The translations under genes and the position numbers were made by a program. Below are positions 12,315 to 23,343 of a DNA stretch of 64,000 bases, one piece after another; the stretch's first letter is position 1, and every line of letters starts with the position of its first letter. The stretch is from contig OY754980.1 in assembly GCA_963576475.1 (NCBI GenBank), positions 708,751 to 772,750 on the forward strand, written 5' to 3'. Origin of the DNA: Molanna angustata (taxonomy: Eukaryota; Arthropoda; Insecta; Trichoptera; Molannidae). The notes beneath the pieces were generated by a model. It ran no database searches, was not told the origin of the DNA, and worked only from the letters and a program-made list of their open reading frames with translations.

Positions 12315-12445
12315 GAATGGATACGGAGCTATCGTTGCTGTGTCGGATATGTGGATTACCAAACGAGTATCTTATACCTATATTCGAAGGAGAGGGACAA
12401 GAGAATGAGTTAGCAGATAAAATTCACTCATATCTTCCTATTAAA
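12315..12445 (+). CDS. Common exon 2: first half of the ZAD domain
   Basis: After the acceptor AATAG, the exon continues the frame of exon 1 and encodes the first zinc-ligand pair of a ZAD, LLCRICGLP (Cys30 and Cys33 of the protein), then an Ile-Phe and a Leu-rich helix ending in YLPIK. It ends in phase 0 at a GTAAGT donor (12446). ZADs (zinc-finger-associated domains) bind one zinc through two CxxC pairs and mediate dimerisation in insect C2H2 proteins. The second pair is in the next exon, 2.3 kb away. An intron of LINE debris separates the two halves, yet the frame is intact. Confidence 0.85.
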
Positions 12446-12499
12446 GTAAGTACAAATATTTATTATTCTCAAACAACCAAATTATTATATGTATAGGTG

Positions 12500-12618
12500 T
12501 CGCCAAATTACTTGATTTTTTAACAAAGAAGGGGGGGGATTAGCACGTAGACCAACGAAGCAAAAAGACACAAATTTGAGCTCTGCGCAACCGGAAGCTC
12601 GTTCAAGATATTTGGCGA
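12500..12618. mobile_element. Very short TIR element in intron 2
   Basis: Ends TCGCCAAATTACTTGA and (reverse complement) TCGCCAAATATCTTGA match at 14 of 16 bases over a 119-bp unit. ATTATATGTATA flanks it on both sides, which could be a long target duplication or chance in AT-rich DNA. Confidence 0.45.
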
Positions 12619-12904
12619 TAATTATATGTATATTTTATTTAGATGTAAAAAATAAATTCATTTTCTTACATCTAGTAAAAACAAAAAATTTAAACAAGTT
12701 GAAAAAATAACAAATTTACACAGTATGAATTAATGAAAACAACAAAATATTCCAATTTACACAAAAAACAAAGGAAGCACACATTATCTTAAAAGAACTT
12801 TTCCTTTATGTAGGTATTCAACATCTAGGAGACGAAAAGCGGCAAGAACAGATGCTTCCTTCACACATTCTGGCAAATCATTAAACAGTTGAATACACAT
12901 TATT

Positions 12905-13865
12905 TACATCCTTTGTAATAGACATTATTTTGTGTACTAACCAGGTTAATCTGAGGCAGTCTAAAGTACCGCCGACTTCTCGTCGGATAGGTGTAAACTT
13001 ATATTATAAAGAACATTTTTTTGCAATTATCGTGGTACTAGGCCCTATTCAGATTCGACTAAAAATTTTATACGGAATTTTAGTATATGAGAAATATCAA
13101 AAAGTTGACTGCATTTACATGGGACTCATTACGTCACACTGCATGGATGAAATCCTTTTATTCACAGTTGCCCGATATTTTAGACGTCTTCGTACTCTGA
13201 AACGAATCAGAATTGGACATAATATATCCATTTTTTATTAACTCATTTAAAATTATTTGCTGTTTTACTGTCATCAACTTCAACTGCTTAAGCATATATT
13301 TAATTCGGATGACTCTGTTGCATTTTAATATTGTCCGCATTGCTCTGTTTTGTATAATTTGTAACTTTTTCTTCTCCGTTGTATTGCTCATAAATAGTAC
13401 ACTTGAGCAGTAGTTTATATAAGGAATAACAATATTATTGTACACTAATTTAGCTGTCTTCAAATCTAGTTTGTTTCTTACTTATTCTGCCCAAAAAACC
13501 AACTTCCATCGCAATTTTCTTTGTAATATATAATATGTGCTTGTCAAATCTTAATCAATTGTCAATCAATACTCCCAAGTATTTTATATCATCAATTTCC
13601 TCATTTTGAATATTTTGTGTGTCTGAGTATTACTCTGTGACTGCTTACCATATTATTCATAAATTTACTTTTCGACACATTACAATTTTCAATTCTTTCA
13701 CCACTTACATAAATCAATGTGTCATCTGCAAATAATGTAATCTCGCAATATTCAAGGCATTTTATTTTATGAATAAAATTGGGCCGAAAACTGAACCTTG
13801 AGGTACTCCTTTATCCATTGTCTGGTTCTTCAAAAAGAAGAATTATTCACTCAGATTTCATAACA
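12905..13865 (-). pseudogene. Non-LTR retrotransposon RT fragment in intron 2
   Basis: On the minus strand, the RT motif B (GVPQGSVFGPILF) and motif C (FADDT) are recognisable between about 13820 and 13710. Decayed sequence follows, then an open frame 13463-13158 with the C-terminal thumb region (IPYINYCSSVLF, KLQIIQNRAMRTILKCN). This is the layout of CR1/Jockey-like LINEs. Several stops lie between the blocks. It lies antisense to the host gene. Confidence 0.75.
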
Positions 13866-14021
13866 TACTAATTTACGTAAGTTTTTTGTTTATCTTTCAT
13901 ATAAATTACTTCATTATTTGCTAGGATATCAACTAATTTAGATATCACTTATACATGCATGTCTCAATAATACATTTAATTTGCCATACATGAATTTATC
14001 TTTAATACGAGACAATTAATT

Positions 14022-14223
14022 TACGTTAATATGTTATAAAAAAATATAAAAATACTTGGTTATAGTTCTATTGTTTTTATTAGATTATTGACGCGTTTCG
14101 TGCAAAGCACATCGTCAGAATAATTCTGACGATGTGCTTTGCACGAAACGCGTCAATAATCTAATAAAAACAATAGAACTATAACCAAGTATTTTTATAT
14201 TTTTTTTATAACATATTAACGTA
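14022..14223. repeat. 200-bp near-perfect palindrome with hammerhead-like cores
   Basis: The two halves are reverse complements over about 100 bp, with one length difference in an A/T run and a centre near 14122. On the + strand CTGACGA (14126-14132) is followed by a GTGC-TTT-GCAC hairpin and GAAAC (14145-14149). The mirror image lies on the minus strand. CUGANGA-stem-GAAA is the hammerhead ribozyme core. Such motifs are known in the terminal repeats of Penelope-like elements. Confidence 0.7.
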
Positions 14224-14751
14224 CAATGTAGTTCTATCAAGAATTGTCGATCTTCAAACTAAACTTAATTAATTTACATTTGATATTTTTTTTTTTTGGA
14301 CTATTGGACATATCTGAATTTACATCAATCAAAATTTAAAATTTGTCAGTACATCATCAATCAAAAACTGTACATTTTTGACTCCTTTAATAAAAAGAAG
14401 TTGTACATAGATGTAGTGATAAACCTGTTCCCCTTTTTCTTAATATAGCGTATAATCTATTCACAATTTTCTTGATATAATGTTTTACCAAAAATCTCTT
14501 AACATTACGTCAAAGCATTCTAATAATTGAAGTTGAAAATTAGTTTACTTTCCAGTAAATATCTTGAGCATTTTCATTGTGTAGTGGAGCTGTTTGCGCA
14601 TAATATACTAACCAAGCAATAAAAAACACAAAATTGCACACCCCATGTGACAACATGTACATGCAGTTTGCCACTAACAACATGTACATAACGTCACTAC
14701 ATAATAAATAAACAGGAATGTCTACATTTTAGTATGATTATTATTTTGCAG
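14224..14751. other. Intron 2, 3' part
   Basis: AT-rich intron with no recognised element, ending in the acceptor TATTTTGCAG at 14742-14751. Confidence 0.5.
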
Positions 14752-14898
14752 GTAAACCAAACGGACAACTACCCAGACAATGTCTGCTACCAATGTGCCA
14801 GTACCCTATTAGCCTTCCATGACTTGTTCAAGTGTTGTGTTGAGGCTAATGTAACTCTCTGTGCTAAGGTAGTCAAAGGAGGGGATTCTACAAATAAG
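14752..14898 (+). CDS. Common exon 3: second half of the ZAD domain
   Basis: The acceptor TATTTTGCAG is followed in phase 0 by 49 codons. They encode NYPDNVCYQCASTLLAFHDL, the second ZAD ligand pair (Cys76 and Cys79) and the long helix with FKCCVEAN. The D..P..VC..C...L..F spacing is that of the ZAD family. The exon ends at AAG with a GTAACA donor (14899), which is weaker than the others. If the donor were ignored, the frame would reach a stop at 14944, giving a ZAD-only protein, so intron retention here would make a truncated isoform. Confidence 0.85.
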
Positions 14899-15226
14899 GT
14901 AACATTTACTTACATTAATTCATCTATTTGTAGGTTATGTCACTGAAGAATCTAAAACTACTGATAAATCCATGTTGAAAAGTTGAATAAAATTTCCATC
15001 AAATTCACTCTGTTATATATTTATTATGTATGTACATAGAGCTCAACAAGTGAGAGAATACGTATAACGGTTTTATTCATGATAGTTGCAAAGGTTAGGG
15101 CAGAAGTGGCACGTTATACAATGTGAAAAACATCAACTGACCTTATTGGTTTATTCAAATTAGAGTTTATCCCTGTACTAAAATTAATTTGTGCACAGGT
15201 GACATCACTCATTCTATCACTTAGCG

Positions 15227-15650
15227 AGCTGTACCATCACGCTGTGTCCCTGACAGTATAGTCAGAGAGAACTTAACTTGGCTCTATCCATCGCCTCATA
15301 TCCATCTACTGTTCAAATCTCTTCATATTTCTGTTTTTCAGTATATGTTTGTATGGTTTAGTTATCCTTTTCTTGGGAGCATTTTACCATTTGGCATCAA
15401 ATGCAACATAACACCATACGAAACATTGACATAAGTAATCTTATTGAGAAAAAATCTTCATCTTGGATGAGGAGGGCCAACTGTCCTCCCACCTCTTCAA
15501 TGATCTTCCGGATAATCTTCTATTGATGGTGTTTTCTATCTTTACAATTTCAACGATTCTATTGTCGTCCATACGTTTGACATGGTCACTTCAGAAACAC
15601 CTTCTGCTACGTTCCCATCATGTTATCTTGGAGAAAATAATAATATAAAT
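15227..15650 (-). pseudogene. LINE 3' relic, minus orientation
   Basis: The stretch starting CACGCTGTGTCCCTGACAG and running through CCATCGCCTCATATCCATCT is a diverged copy of the better preserved fragment at 27604-28225, which encodes the end of a LINE polyprotein. Other pieces of the same family are at 41995-42105 and 55291-55560. No long frame remains. Confidence 0.55.
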
Positions 15651-15957
15651 TTATTTCATGCCTTTTATGATACCAAGATCATTTCAAGGGCTGCTTGTAT
15701 ATTTATTTTCTGTCATGCTATTCTTCAAAACAATAACATTTAGATTGCTGCTGCCCAACTAAGAAACCCTGTTATAGGAGTATACAATTAAATAACCTCC
15801 TTCCATTCTTCACTGTTGTTGTATTATTTGTCTTGTATCAAATTACATATCTTGTAACTTTACATTGTTTAGGTTGGATAAAAGACATGGCTTATTTAAT
15901 AAATCAATATACCTAAATTTGGATGTACAGTTCTTTTTCATGGTTAAAATTCTTGGA

Positions 15958-16737
15958 TTCATCATCATCATCACTGGCTTCATGGACCCTGGCTTCCTCC
16001 AGAAATCGTCTCCATCCCTCCCTATCAACCGCCAGTATTCTCCAATTTATCAGGTCAATTTCTCTTATATCGCACAGCACGTCGTCCAGCCATCTTAACC
16101 AAGGTCTGCCTCTACTTCATCTGCCTTCGGGACAGGTCTAATACCTTTTTAGGAATACGGTCATCACCCATCCGGCAACCATGTCCAAGCCAACGTTGGT
16201 GCTGAATTTTAATAAATTGGACTACATTTGTTTCGTTGTACATTGCCTCTAGCTCATGATTATACCATATTCTCCAGACTCCTCCATCATTAGTTAGGCC
16301 AGAGATTTTCCTTAATATCTTCCTTTCAAACACCAATTACATTTTTTCCTCCTTTTTAGTCAGTGCCCAACATTCCGCCCCACATGTCAGTATGTCGGAG
16401 AAGAGTTTTGTATATAAGGACCTTAGTATTTCGCGAGATTAGTCTTGAATTGAGATGTTTGAGTTGTACGTAGTAACATCTATTAGCCACTGCAAGTCTC
16501 GCTTTAATTTTCATGCTGATGTTATTGTCCAAGGTGACCAATGATCCCTGGTAGGTGAAGAATGTAACCGATTCTACCCAATGGTCACCCACCAATATCT
16601 CCTCTTGGATTGGTTTGCACATTTTATATTTGTTGTCCACTAGTGATCATCTGGTCCATATAACTGTGTCTAGGGTGACCTCTATAGTTTCCGCCCTCCT
16701 TCACAGTAGAGCCTCTATCCTGTTCAGATGTACATAG
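15958..16737 (-). pseudogene. RTE-like LINE RT C-terminal part in intron 3
   Basis: On the minus strand, frame 16640-16356 encodes the region after the RT palm (VTFFTYQGSLVTLDNNISMK, ANRCYY, LISRNTKVLIYKTLL). Frame 16336-16112 has FERKILRKISGL and RWLGHGCRMGDDRIPKKVL. These are standard C-terminal motifs of RTE/BovB-type insect LINEs. Stops and shifts separate the parts. Confidence 0.75.
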
Positions 16738-16795
16738 TGTTATGTTTATAGTATGTAGATGAAATTTTGAAGAATGTAGAAGATTTATTTAACTG

Positions 16796-16916
16796 AAAGA
16801 ATTTTTAACTGTGCAAAATGATATTAATCACACCTTTTTAAATAAGTATTAACTGTGTGAACTGTTAAGAATTTTTAACTGTGCAAAATGGTATTAATCA
16901 CACTTTTATAAAGAAG
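16796..16916 (+). repeat. 70-bp tandem duplication
   Basis: AATTTTTAACTGTGCAAAAT followed by TATTAATCACAC occurs at 16801 and again at 16871, a 70-bp step. It is a simple local duplication inside intron 3. Confidence 0.7.
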
Positions 16917-17102
16917 TTGATGATAGTGCTTTGCAGAGTGGCATTTAGCAACATATAAAATACTTTATTATCATTACTGTCCTGACTATGCAGCACTGCA
17001 AGTTTATGAGAAATAAACGGCAGTTGTTGACAATCGTATTAAAATCGTAAGTTTCTCAAAATTTCTTTCATTTAATTGTTCATTGTAATTTATTGTTTAC
17101 AG

Positions 17103-17152
17103 AAATGTACATCAAAGCCAACAGATGATGCATCCAAGGACTCACAAGAAAG
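17103..17152 (+). CDS. Common exon 4: linker and splice hub
   Basis: The acceptor TATTGTTTACAG is followed by 16 codons and two bases, encoding a polar, charged linker (KCTSKPTDDASKDSQE). It ends in AG before a strong donor GTACGT at 17153. The length of 50 nt is not a multiple of three, so the exon cannot be skipped without losing frame. Its AG overhang is completed by A or G at each of the six downstream acceptors to give Arg. That makes this the hub from which the alternative C-termini would be spliced. The exon is small and has no domain, so its support is the two splice sites and the frame on both sides. Confidence 0.75.
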
Positions 17153-17774
17153 GTACGTCGTATTTTTTAACTAAATTTTTGTAGTAACTGGGAATTTCAC
17201 AGCATTTATCATTTGATTGATCAAAGTCAATTAACTTACAAATATAAGAGTCAACATTCATATTGAAAAATATTTCTGACACAAATCTTACATATTTGGT
17301 CTGTAAAAATTGCTTACAAGGTGCATAAAAGTTTAAAAATACTGACAATTCATTAACATGTGATACTCATCCAAACTCAAAATATTTGAAGAATTGAGAA
17401 AGAATGTACATACCATCACGGCAAATCTCTCAATCTGGGTAACCAACGACAGGTGTGCCAGTGTGTATTGCCTTATGCACTAACAACACACATTAGTCCC
17501 ATCCTACCTCATTACTGAACTATGTGAGATGCTATTGTTGCCTGTTGTATTTTCGAATATCCGGCTCTTTTGCTCTTATTGAGTGAAAGCACTAGTCTAA
17601 TCCAGTGTCTCAGCAATAATAACGCTTCCAGAAAGATTTTATATTATTATTATAATGCATATACCAGTCCAACTTTGTTATAACGAATACAAAGGGACTA
17701 ACTTAATTTACTTGTTATAACCATTTCTTGTTATATCAGAGTTAGGTACAAATAGGTAGGTAATTAATAAAAAC
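17153..17774. other. Intron 4, 5' part
   Basis: No gene. A run near 17660-17760 (GTTATAACGAATAC, CTTGTTATAACC, CTTGTTATATCAG) is repetitive and may be the end of an unassigned DNA transposon. Confidence 0.4.
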
Positions 17775-18630
17775 ACCATCAACCGGGCTAAAAAACTCCA
17801 TGAGCAAAACTAAAAACTCTCCGCATGTCCTAACGGTAGCCGAATATTCTGGTCATTATCAACCTCCATAGGACAAAACTTTTGCACATCTTCATTTCCG
17901 CCATTAACGAAACAGGATGTTTCTATTGCTAACTCTGCTACCGACAAAGCTAATCTTCTCAATAAATTATTTGCAAACAATTCAACCCTCGATGGCGGAG
18001 GAAAGTCTCCTCAACCAATTCCACATTGTGGTTTCAACTTCTCTGAGATCTTGCTCACCATCCAAGGGTTGTATGTTAACAAAGCGAATGGACCTAATGA
18101 AATTCCCGCTTTCGTTTTAAAAAAATGCTCCTCCAAACTTGTCCCAATTCTCACCAAACTCTTCAAAATCTCTTTTAATACTGGTATTGTCCCCTCTGAC
18201 TGGAAAAAAGCGGTCATCCACCCAATCTTTAAAAAAGGTGATAGCTCCTACCCATCGCAATTACCTCTGTACTCTCCAAATTAATAGAACGGGTACCTAA
18301 CACCAAGGTGATCACATACCCCGAAGCAAACAAAATTATAAGTGACTGCCAATATGGATTTCGTGGAAATCGATCCTGTGGTGATCTGCTCGGGTATATG
18401 ACATCCTATTGGGGTCGGGTTATAGAACGCTTTGGAGAAGTTCAAACTGTCACCCTTGATATCTCCAAAGCCTTTGATCGGGTTTGGCACCGAGGTCTTT
18501 TAATTAAACTCCCCTCTTATGGACTTTCCCTGTCTCTGTGTAAGTGGATTAAGTACTTTCTCAAAGAGCGTGAAGTCGTTACTGTAGTGGACAGTTGCTC
18601 TTCATCTTCCCATTCCATCAATGCATGAGT
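17775..18630 (+). pseudogene. Non-LTR retrotransposon, linker and start of RT
   Basis: Plus-strand frames carry FCTSSFPPLTKQDVSIANSA and ATDKANLLNKLFA. Then come NKANGPNEIPAFVLKKCS and FNTGIVPSDWKKAVIHPIFK (RT fingers). After a break comes CQYGFRGNRSCGDLL with motif A (VTLDISKAFDRVWHRGLLIK). Similarity stops abruptly at about 18630, before motifs B and C, where another repeat begins. This is a truncated Jockey/CR1-type LINE in sense orientation. Confidence 0.8.
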
Positions 18631-19690
18631 TTACACATATGATGTAAATATAAAGTCGATTGGACTTATAGTATAGGTTAGACATATGATGTAAATATGA
18701 AGTCGATCGGACTTATAGTTTGGGCTGGAGCACACAAAAAAAATAATTCCGAACGCCGTACACCATACATACAAACACATCACGACGAAACTCACAGTGT
18801 GCACTCTCTACATGATACTCATTGATAAATTGATGTAAAAAAAATACGCTTAAAAATTGTGAAATCATGACTCCACTATTCCATAGTGTGGAGAGTAAAA
18901 AAATATATATTTTAGGGTATGCCTAGATGTCTACCTATAAAACATAAATACCTGCATTTATTTATTCTACAATGAATATTTATTCGTGAATAAAATAAAA
19001 AATAAAAATAAAATCTTTTTTTAAATAAATTTGCTTCATTATTTCTGAATAAAATACAATATACTGCTGTTTTAATATGAACTTGTTGTACCTTTAAACA
19101 ATATATGCTATAATTTGCGAAAAAGCGTCCTATTAAATCTACACCATCTTCAGCTTCAGTTGTTGTCCTGGCACTTTTTGTTAAGAAAGCAACTTAATTA
19201 ATGTTTCATTTCCTTAACTTCTTTATCATTTATTTCAAAGCCATTACAAACGATTTTTTTATTTTTCCATATATTTTTAAAATGAGGTCAGTTTGTAACT
19301 AGTTATTATTTAAAAAAAAAGGAATTTTATGCAACTAATATAATGAAAGAGTTGATGAATGAAAAAGTGGCAAGATTACAAAGCGAAAATTCTAGTAAGT
19401 AAAATGAGAAGCATCGTTACATAGTGGGTCAGATGGCTCATTTAAACAATATACAATAAAGGATGAATACGTAAAGGGGACTCTTTTTTTAACAAAAAAT
19501 ATTAGGAAAGGCCATAAAAATAATATCTCCTCTGATCCTTTTTTAAGATTTTGACTTTTCACGAGAATTTGGTTGAATTGTATCTTGTTAAGTGTATTTT
19601 TTTATATTGGTGAAAGGTGCTCCCTATAAAAGTCAACATTTGTATGAAAACAGACCTAAACCAATGCAATACTGAATATTTCCTAATTAT
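18631..19690 (+). repeat. Dispersed repeat, copy 1 (with about 460 bp extra)
   Basis: The blocks 18631-18905 and 19366-19690 match 42455-42675 and 42710-42955 in order (ACACATATGATGTAAATATG, CTCCACTATTCCATAGTGTG, TCAGATGGCTCATTTAA, CAACATTTGTATGAAAACAG). The stretch 18906-19365 is absent from copy 2 and is probably an insertion. No coding capacity. Confidence 0.7.
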
Positions 19691-20393
19691 AACCAAACAA
19701 GTTGGACTGTATTATGTTTCTGTGAAATTCTCTGTTTCTAATTATGTTTTTTTATTGATCTTTACTATGGAAACCTGTTTTAAAATGATTGACAGATTCA
19801 CATAACATATTATTTATTTCCAAACATTCTGTACACAATAAAATACATAATAATGGTGCTCAATGGCGGGTTTATTGCCTAATGGCAATATCTTCCATCC
19901 ATCTGAATCCAATTTGTTGAGGGGACAAAGGGATAAAATTAAGATAATTTACTATTTTCAGGAAAAAATATGCTTATTATAAGGGCTCTTCATACTCCAA
20001 ACATATATTTGATCAAAATTTTTAATACCTACTGTATTGCATGAAGTATGGAACTATCAATGGGGCCTCTATAAATATCACTAATCCAAATATTCTGTCT
20101 GTGTTTATAAACAGGTTTCTGTATTAAAATTATATTTTCTATCTAAGTGAAAATAATGTTATCTGACCTAGCACCTGTTTTTTTTTCAGTAGAAGATCTA
20201 AATAAAATTATATTTGTTAAAAATAATATTCACCTCAGATATCACGAGCTTTATTTTGTTGTTTGATAATTAACATTTCAATGTTCACATATTCCAGTTT
20301 CTGTAATATGTCTTACTATATATTTGGTGGTAAAAGTACATTTTTATTAGATATCTGTTAAACCATTAAAGGGTTCCTTATTTGTGGTTGCAG
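19691..20393. other. Intron upstream of terminal exon A
   Basis: AT-rich, no recognised element. It ends with the pyrimidine/G-rich acceptor TTTGTGGTTGCAG at 20381-20393. Confidence 0.5.
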
Positions 20394-21384
20394 ATATTTC
20401 CTTCGAGAAGTTCCTGCTTTGACACAAATATCATCAAATGACAATATTAGACCACTCGGGAATAATGCAACCACAGATAATGTCATTTATTTCTGCAAAT
20501 TATGTCAAACTTTCATTTATAACAAGTTTATATGTCATTGTCAAATATCTCACCCATTTGAGAGTTTACTCCACGTCGACCAATTAGATATGTTTTATTC
20601 TGTTCACACTGTAACATTCGTACAAGAATCTCTACATCAGCCCACCTCGTTTATCGTTGACATAGAATATTCTGATAGTGAGTCCGTTAAGGTTATCAAA
20701 ACAGTTTTGGATGGAAGACGGGAACCGTACGAATATCGTTGTATTTTGTGTAAAAATCTTTTGACTTCTGATTGTATCAAAAGTGGAAAAGACAAATGCA
20801 CGATGGATTGTAACTCTAAGAACCCATTTCCTGATATTAGTTTTGATTCCAAAGTCGACCATGATAAAGTTATTCTCTGCATTTGTTTTTGCTGCGTAAA
20901 AAAAATTCAATTTATAACAAATATCGATGGAGACATGATAAAACAAAGAATGCCAAATTTTATCAAAATGGATGAGAACGATGAAGATAAAAAAAAATTT
21001 AAATCTAAAATAATTATATTTGAGTGTAAAGTTTGCAAGAAAATTTATAAAAGTCGAACGGCACTTATTTACCACGAACGTGTTGCCCATGATATAGGTG
21101 GTGGAAAAAAATTCACTTGTCAATATTGTGGTTTGGCATTTGCCGCTCGGTGTTCCAGAGATGTTCATCAGAGAATACATTCGGGAGTTTGTCCATACAA
21201 ATGTCATTTTTGTTCAAAATCTTTTCGTTCTAGCAATTCCTTGCGTTACCACATCATTTCACATTCGGATGTCAAAAATTATCCCTGTCCATTCTGCACC
21301 AAAAGGTTTCGAAAAAAAAATCATCTCGACGGACACCTTTTAAGGCACAAAAATATGAAATCATCTCAGAAACAAAATGCATAA
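20394..21384 (+). CDS. Alternative terminal exon A: four-finger C2H2 C-terminus
   Basis: Starting at the acceptor, the AG overhang of exon 4 plus A gives Arg, and the frame runs RYFLREVPAL onwards to TAA at 21384 (330 residues; isoform of 459). There is no ATG for about 65 codons, so it is not a free-standing gene start. The first 190 residues hold scattered CxxC pairs (FCKLC, YRCILC, CFCC) without matching His pairs: degenerate or atypical zinc sites. Four good C2H2 fingers close the protein (FECKVC...H, FTCQYC...H, YKCHFC...H, YPCPFC...H). It would bind DNA in the nucleus. No AATAAA lies in the 89 bp before exon B. Confidence 0.85.
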
Positions 21385-21473
21385 TTGTTATATTTTAATG
21401 AACCATAATGTGGAAGAGTGTACAAGTTAATGGAAATTAGGGTATCAGTGTAACAGTGCCCTGTCTGTTGCAG

Positions 21474-22542
21474 GTCTTCATATCGACTTCCCTTCCGTGA
21501 AATTCATGATGCGAGGAATACATTCCTCAAACTTTCTTCATCCCATGACCTTCGATTGTCTTCTGATCTGATGAATGTATCTAACAAAATTGAATGCTAT
21601 CCATTACTCAGTGAAGATATTAAAATTGAAGGGGAAGAAAATATGCTAGAATCTAATTTCAAAACAATAGTCAACAAAACAGAAAAATGTTTCGGCCAAA
21701 ATGATATATCACACAGTACTAATAACAAAGAAATGTCTGTTAATAAAGAAAGTGAAATACAATTAAAGGATGATAATTTAATACAAATCAAAAAGAATAA
21801 AGCAAAATTAAGAAAAAAAATTACCAATAAAACAAGTGGAATTATTAATATATCGGATGGAGAAAAGTTAAAGCGAAAAAGGATATTAAAGAAAGCAAAG
21901 GTGACAATCAACGGTCGTTTGTGTTACACTTGTAGTGTTTGTGGTAAAATTCTCCGTTCACCATATACATTTCTATTTCATATGCGCATTCATTCGGGTG
22001 AGAAACCTTGTGTGTGCGACTTGTGCGGTAAACAGTTTCGTATAGACACGGGGCTTCAACGCCACGTCAGGGAAACTCACATGAAAATACGAAACCACTC
22101 ATGTCACGTATGCGGTAACAAGTTTGTCAACAGACAGAATCTTTCCCAACATCTAAGAATACATTCCGGCGAGCGACCATTTGTTTGTCTGGAATGCGGG
22201 AAAAGTTTCAAACAGAGCGGCTCTCTGTACGTTCACAGTCGTACTCACACGGACGTCTTCCCGTTCTCTTGCACGTCTTGCGACGCTCGCTTCCGCAGTC
22301 GCACTCAACTGACGCACCATAACTACAAACACACGGGAGAGAGACCGTACAATTGTCAAGTCTGCGGTCGTGGATTTCGTATCAAACACGAACTCAATAT
22401 GCACAAACTGATACACAACGAACAGAAGCCGTTCTCGTGCACAGAATGTGGAGCTTCCTTTAGACAAAAACGATATTTAAAAAACCATTGCAAAAGAACA
22501 CACTCTTCCACCGTCGTTGTTACTGAATCTTCCTGTAGCTAG
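21474..22542 (+). CDS. Alternative terminal exon B: seven-finger C2H2 C-terminus
   Basis: The acceptor CTGTCTGTTGCAG (ending 21473) is followed by G, which completes Arg, and the frame runs through RSSYRLPFREIHDARNTFLK to TAG at 22542 (356 residues; isoform of 485). An acidic/Lys-rich linker with a SUMO-type site (DIKIEGEE) precedes seven C2H2 fingers with classic TGEKP-like linkers (HSGEKP, HSGERP, HTGERP). The HTDVFPF linker between fingers 4 and 5, and the KVTING lead-in, recur in exon C, so B and C are duplicates. It begins only 89 bp after the stop of exon A. No close AATAAA follows; the nearest I see is at 23028, inside a MITE. Confidence 0.88.
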
Positions 22543-22781
22543 TTTTGAATTGGCCTGTTTTAGTAAAATGTTTAAAATATATATAGTCTACAGTAAGGCC
22601 AGCATTTGAATGTGTTTAAACCCTCCACTTCACCTCTACTTACATAATTGTGTCTCACCATAAAACAAACATTTATTGGAGGTTGTCAATAATTTAATTT
22701 TTTCCCACTTTATTGTTATCTTAAAGAAATGAAAATTTCGTTGGAATAGATACATAAAAATAATGAATAGTGATTGATTAT

Positions 22782-23343
22782 GGCCCAGTATTACAGTCTG
22801 AGTTTAAGAGCTAAACTCAAGCTTTACAAAAATATAGCGTATTACAGTGTCCGTTTAGGCCTAATCTTCCCTCAAATACGTCACTAAAACGACAAATATT
22901 TAGCTCAACGTTTCTGGCGGATTAAGTACTTAACGTTGAGTCAACTGTCATTTGCTAGGCAATGCGTGTAGTTTCAGTTTCTATCACTAGAGGCATTAGT
23001 TGTATCGACGGTGGCGCCACACAACAAAATAAACTGACATATTGAAACGAACATGGGCATTTAAAAGCATAATTTTGGTGAAAAAAATTAAATTTACCAT
23101 GTTGGATAGTAAAACAATAGTATTTCAAGTGGTAGCGTCCCGTTTTGTAGTTCGTATTATTTGAGGTTATTTAAAATTTGACAGATAATAACCACAGAAA
23201 AAGTAAAATATTTATATAATTGAAGATTTAGTAACTGACATGTCATATTGCACTGTAATACGGAAATGGATTCAATCTCCCCTTAATATTAATCTTGAGT
23301 TTAACAAACTCAATGAGTTGAGGGCTGACTGTAATACCGGGCC
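22782..23343. mobile_element. MITE with GGCCC termini, copy 1
   Basis: Terminal inverted repeats GGCCCRGTATTACAGTC bound a 562-bp element flanked by TAT on both sides (22779-22781 and 23344-23346). A second, heavily interrupted copy is at 46734-49501. An AATAAA at 23028-23033 inside this copy could serve as a poly(A) signal for terminal exon B. Confidence 0.75.

Noticed and set aside
20632..22467. Long minus-strand frames opposite terminal exons A and B
   Set aside because: They are shadows of the zinc-finger codon pattern. They lack domains, while the plus frames have ordered C2H2 fingers.
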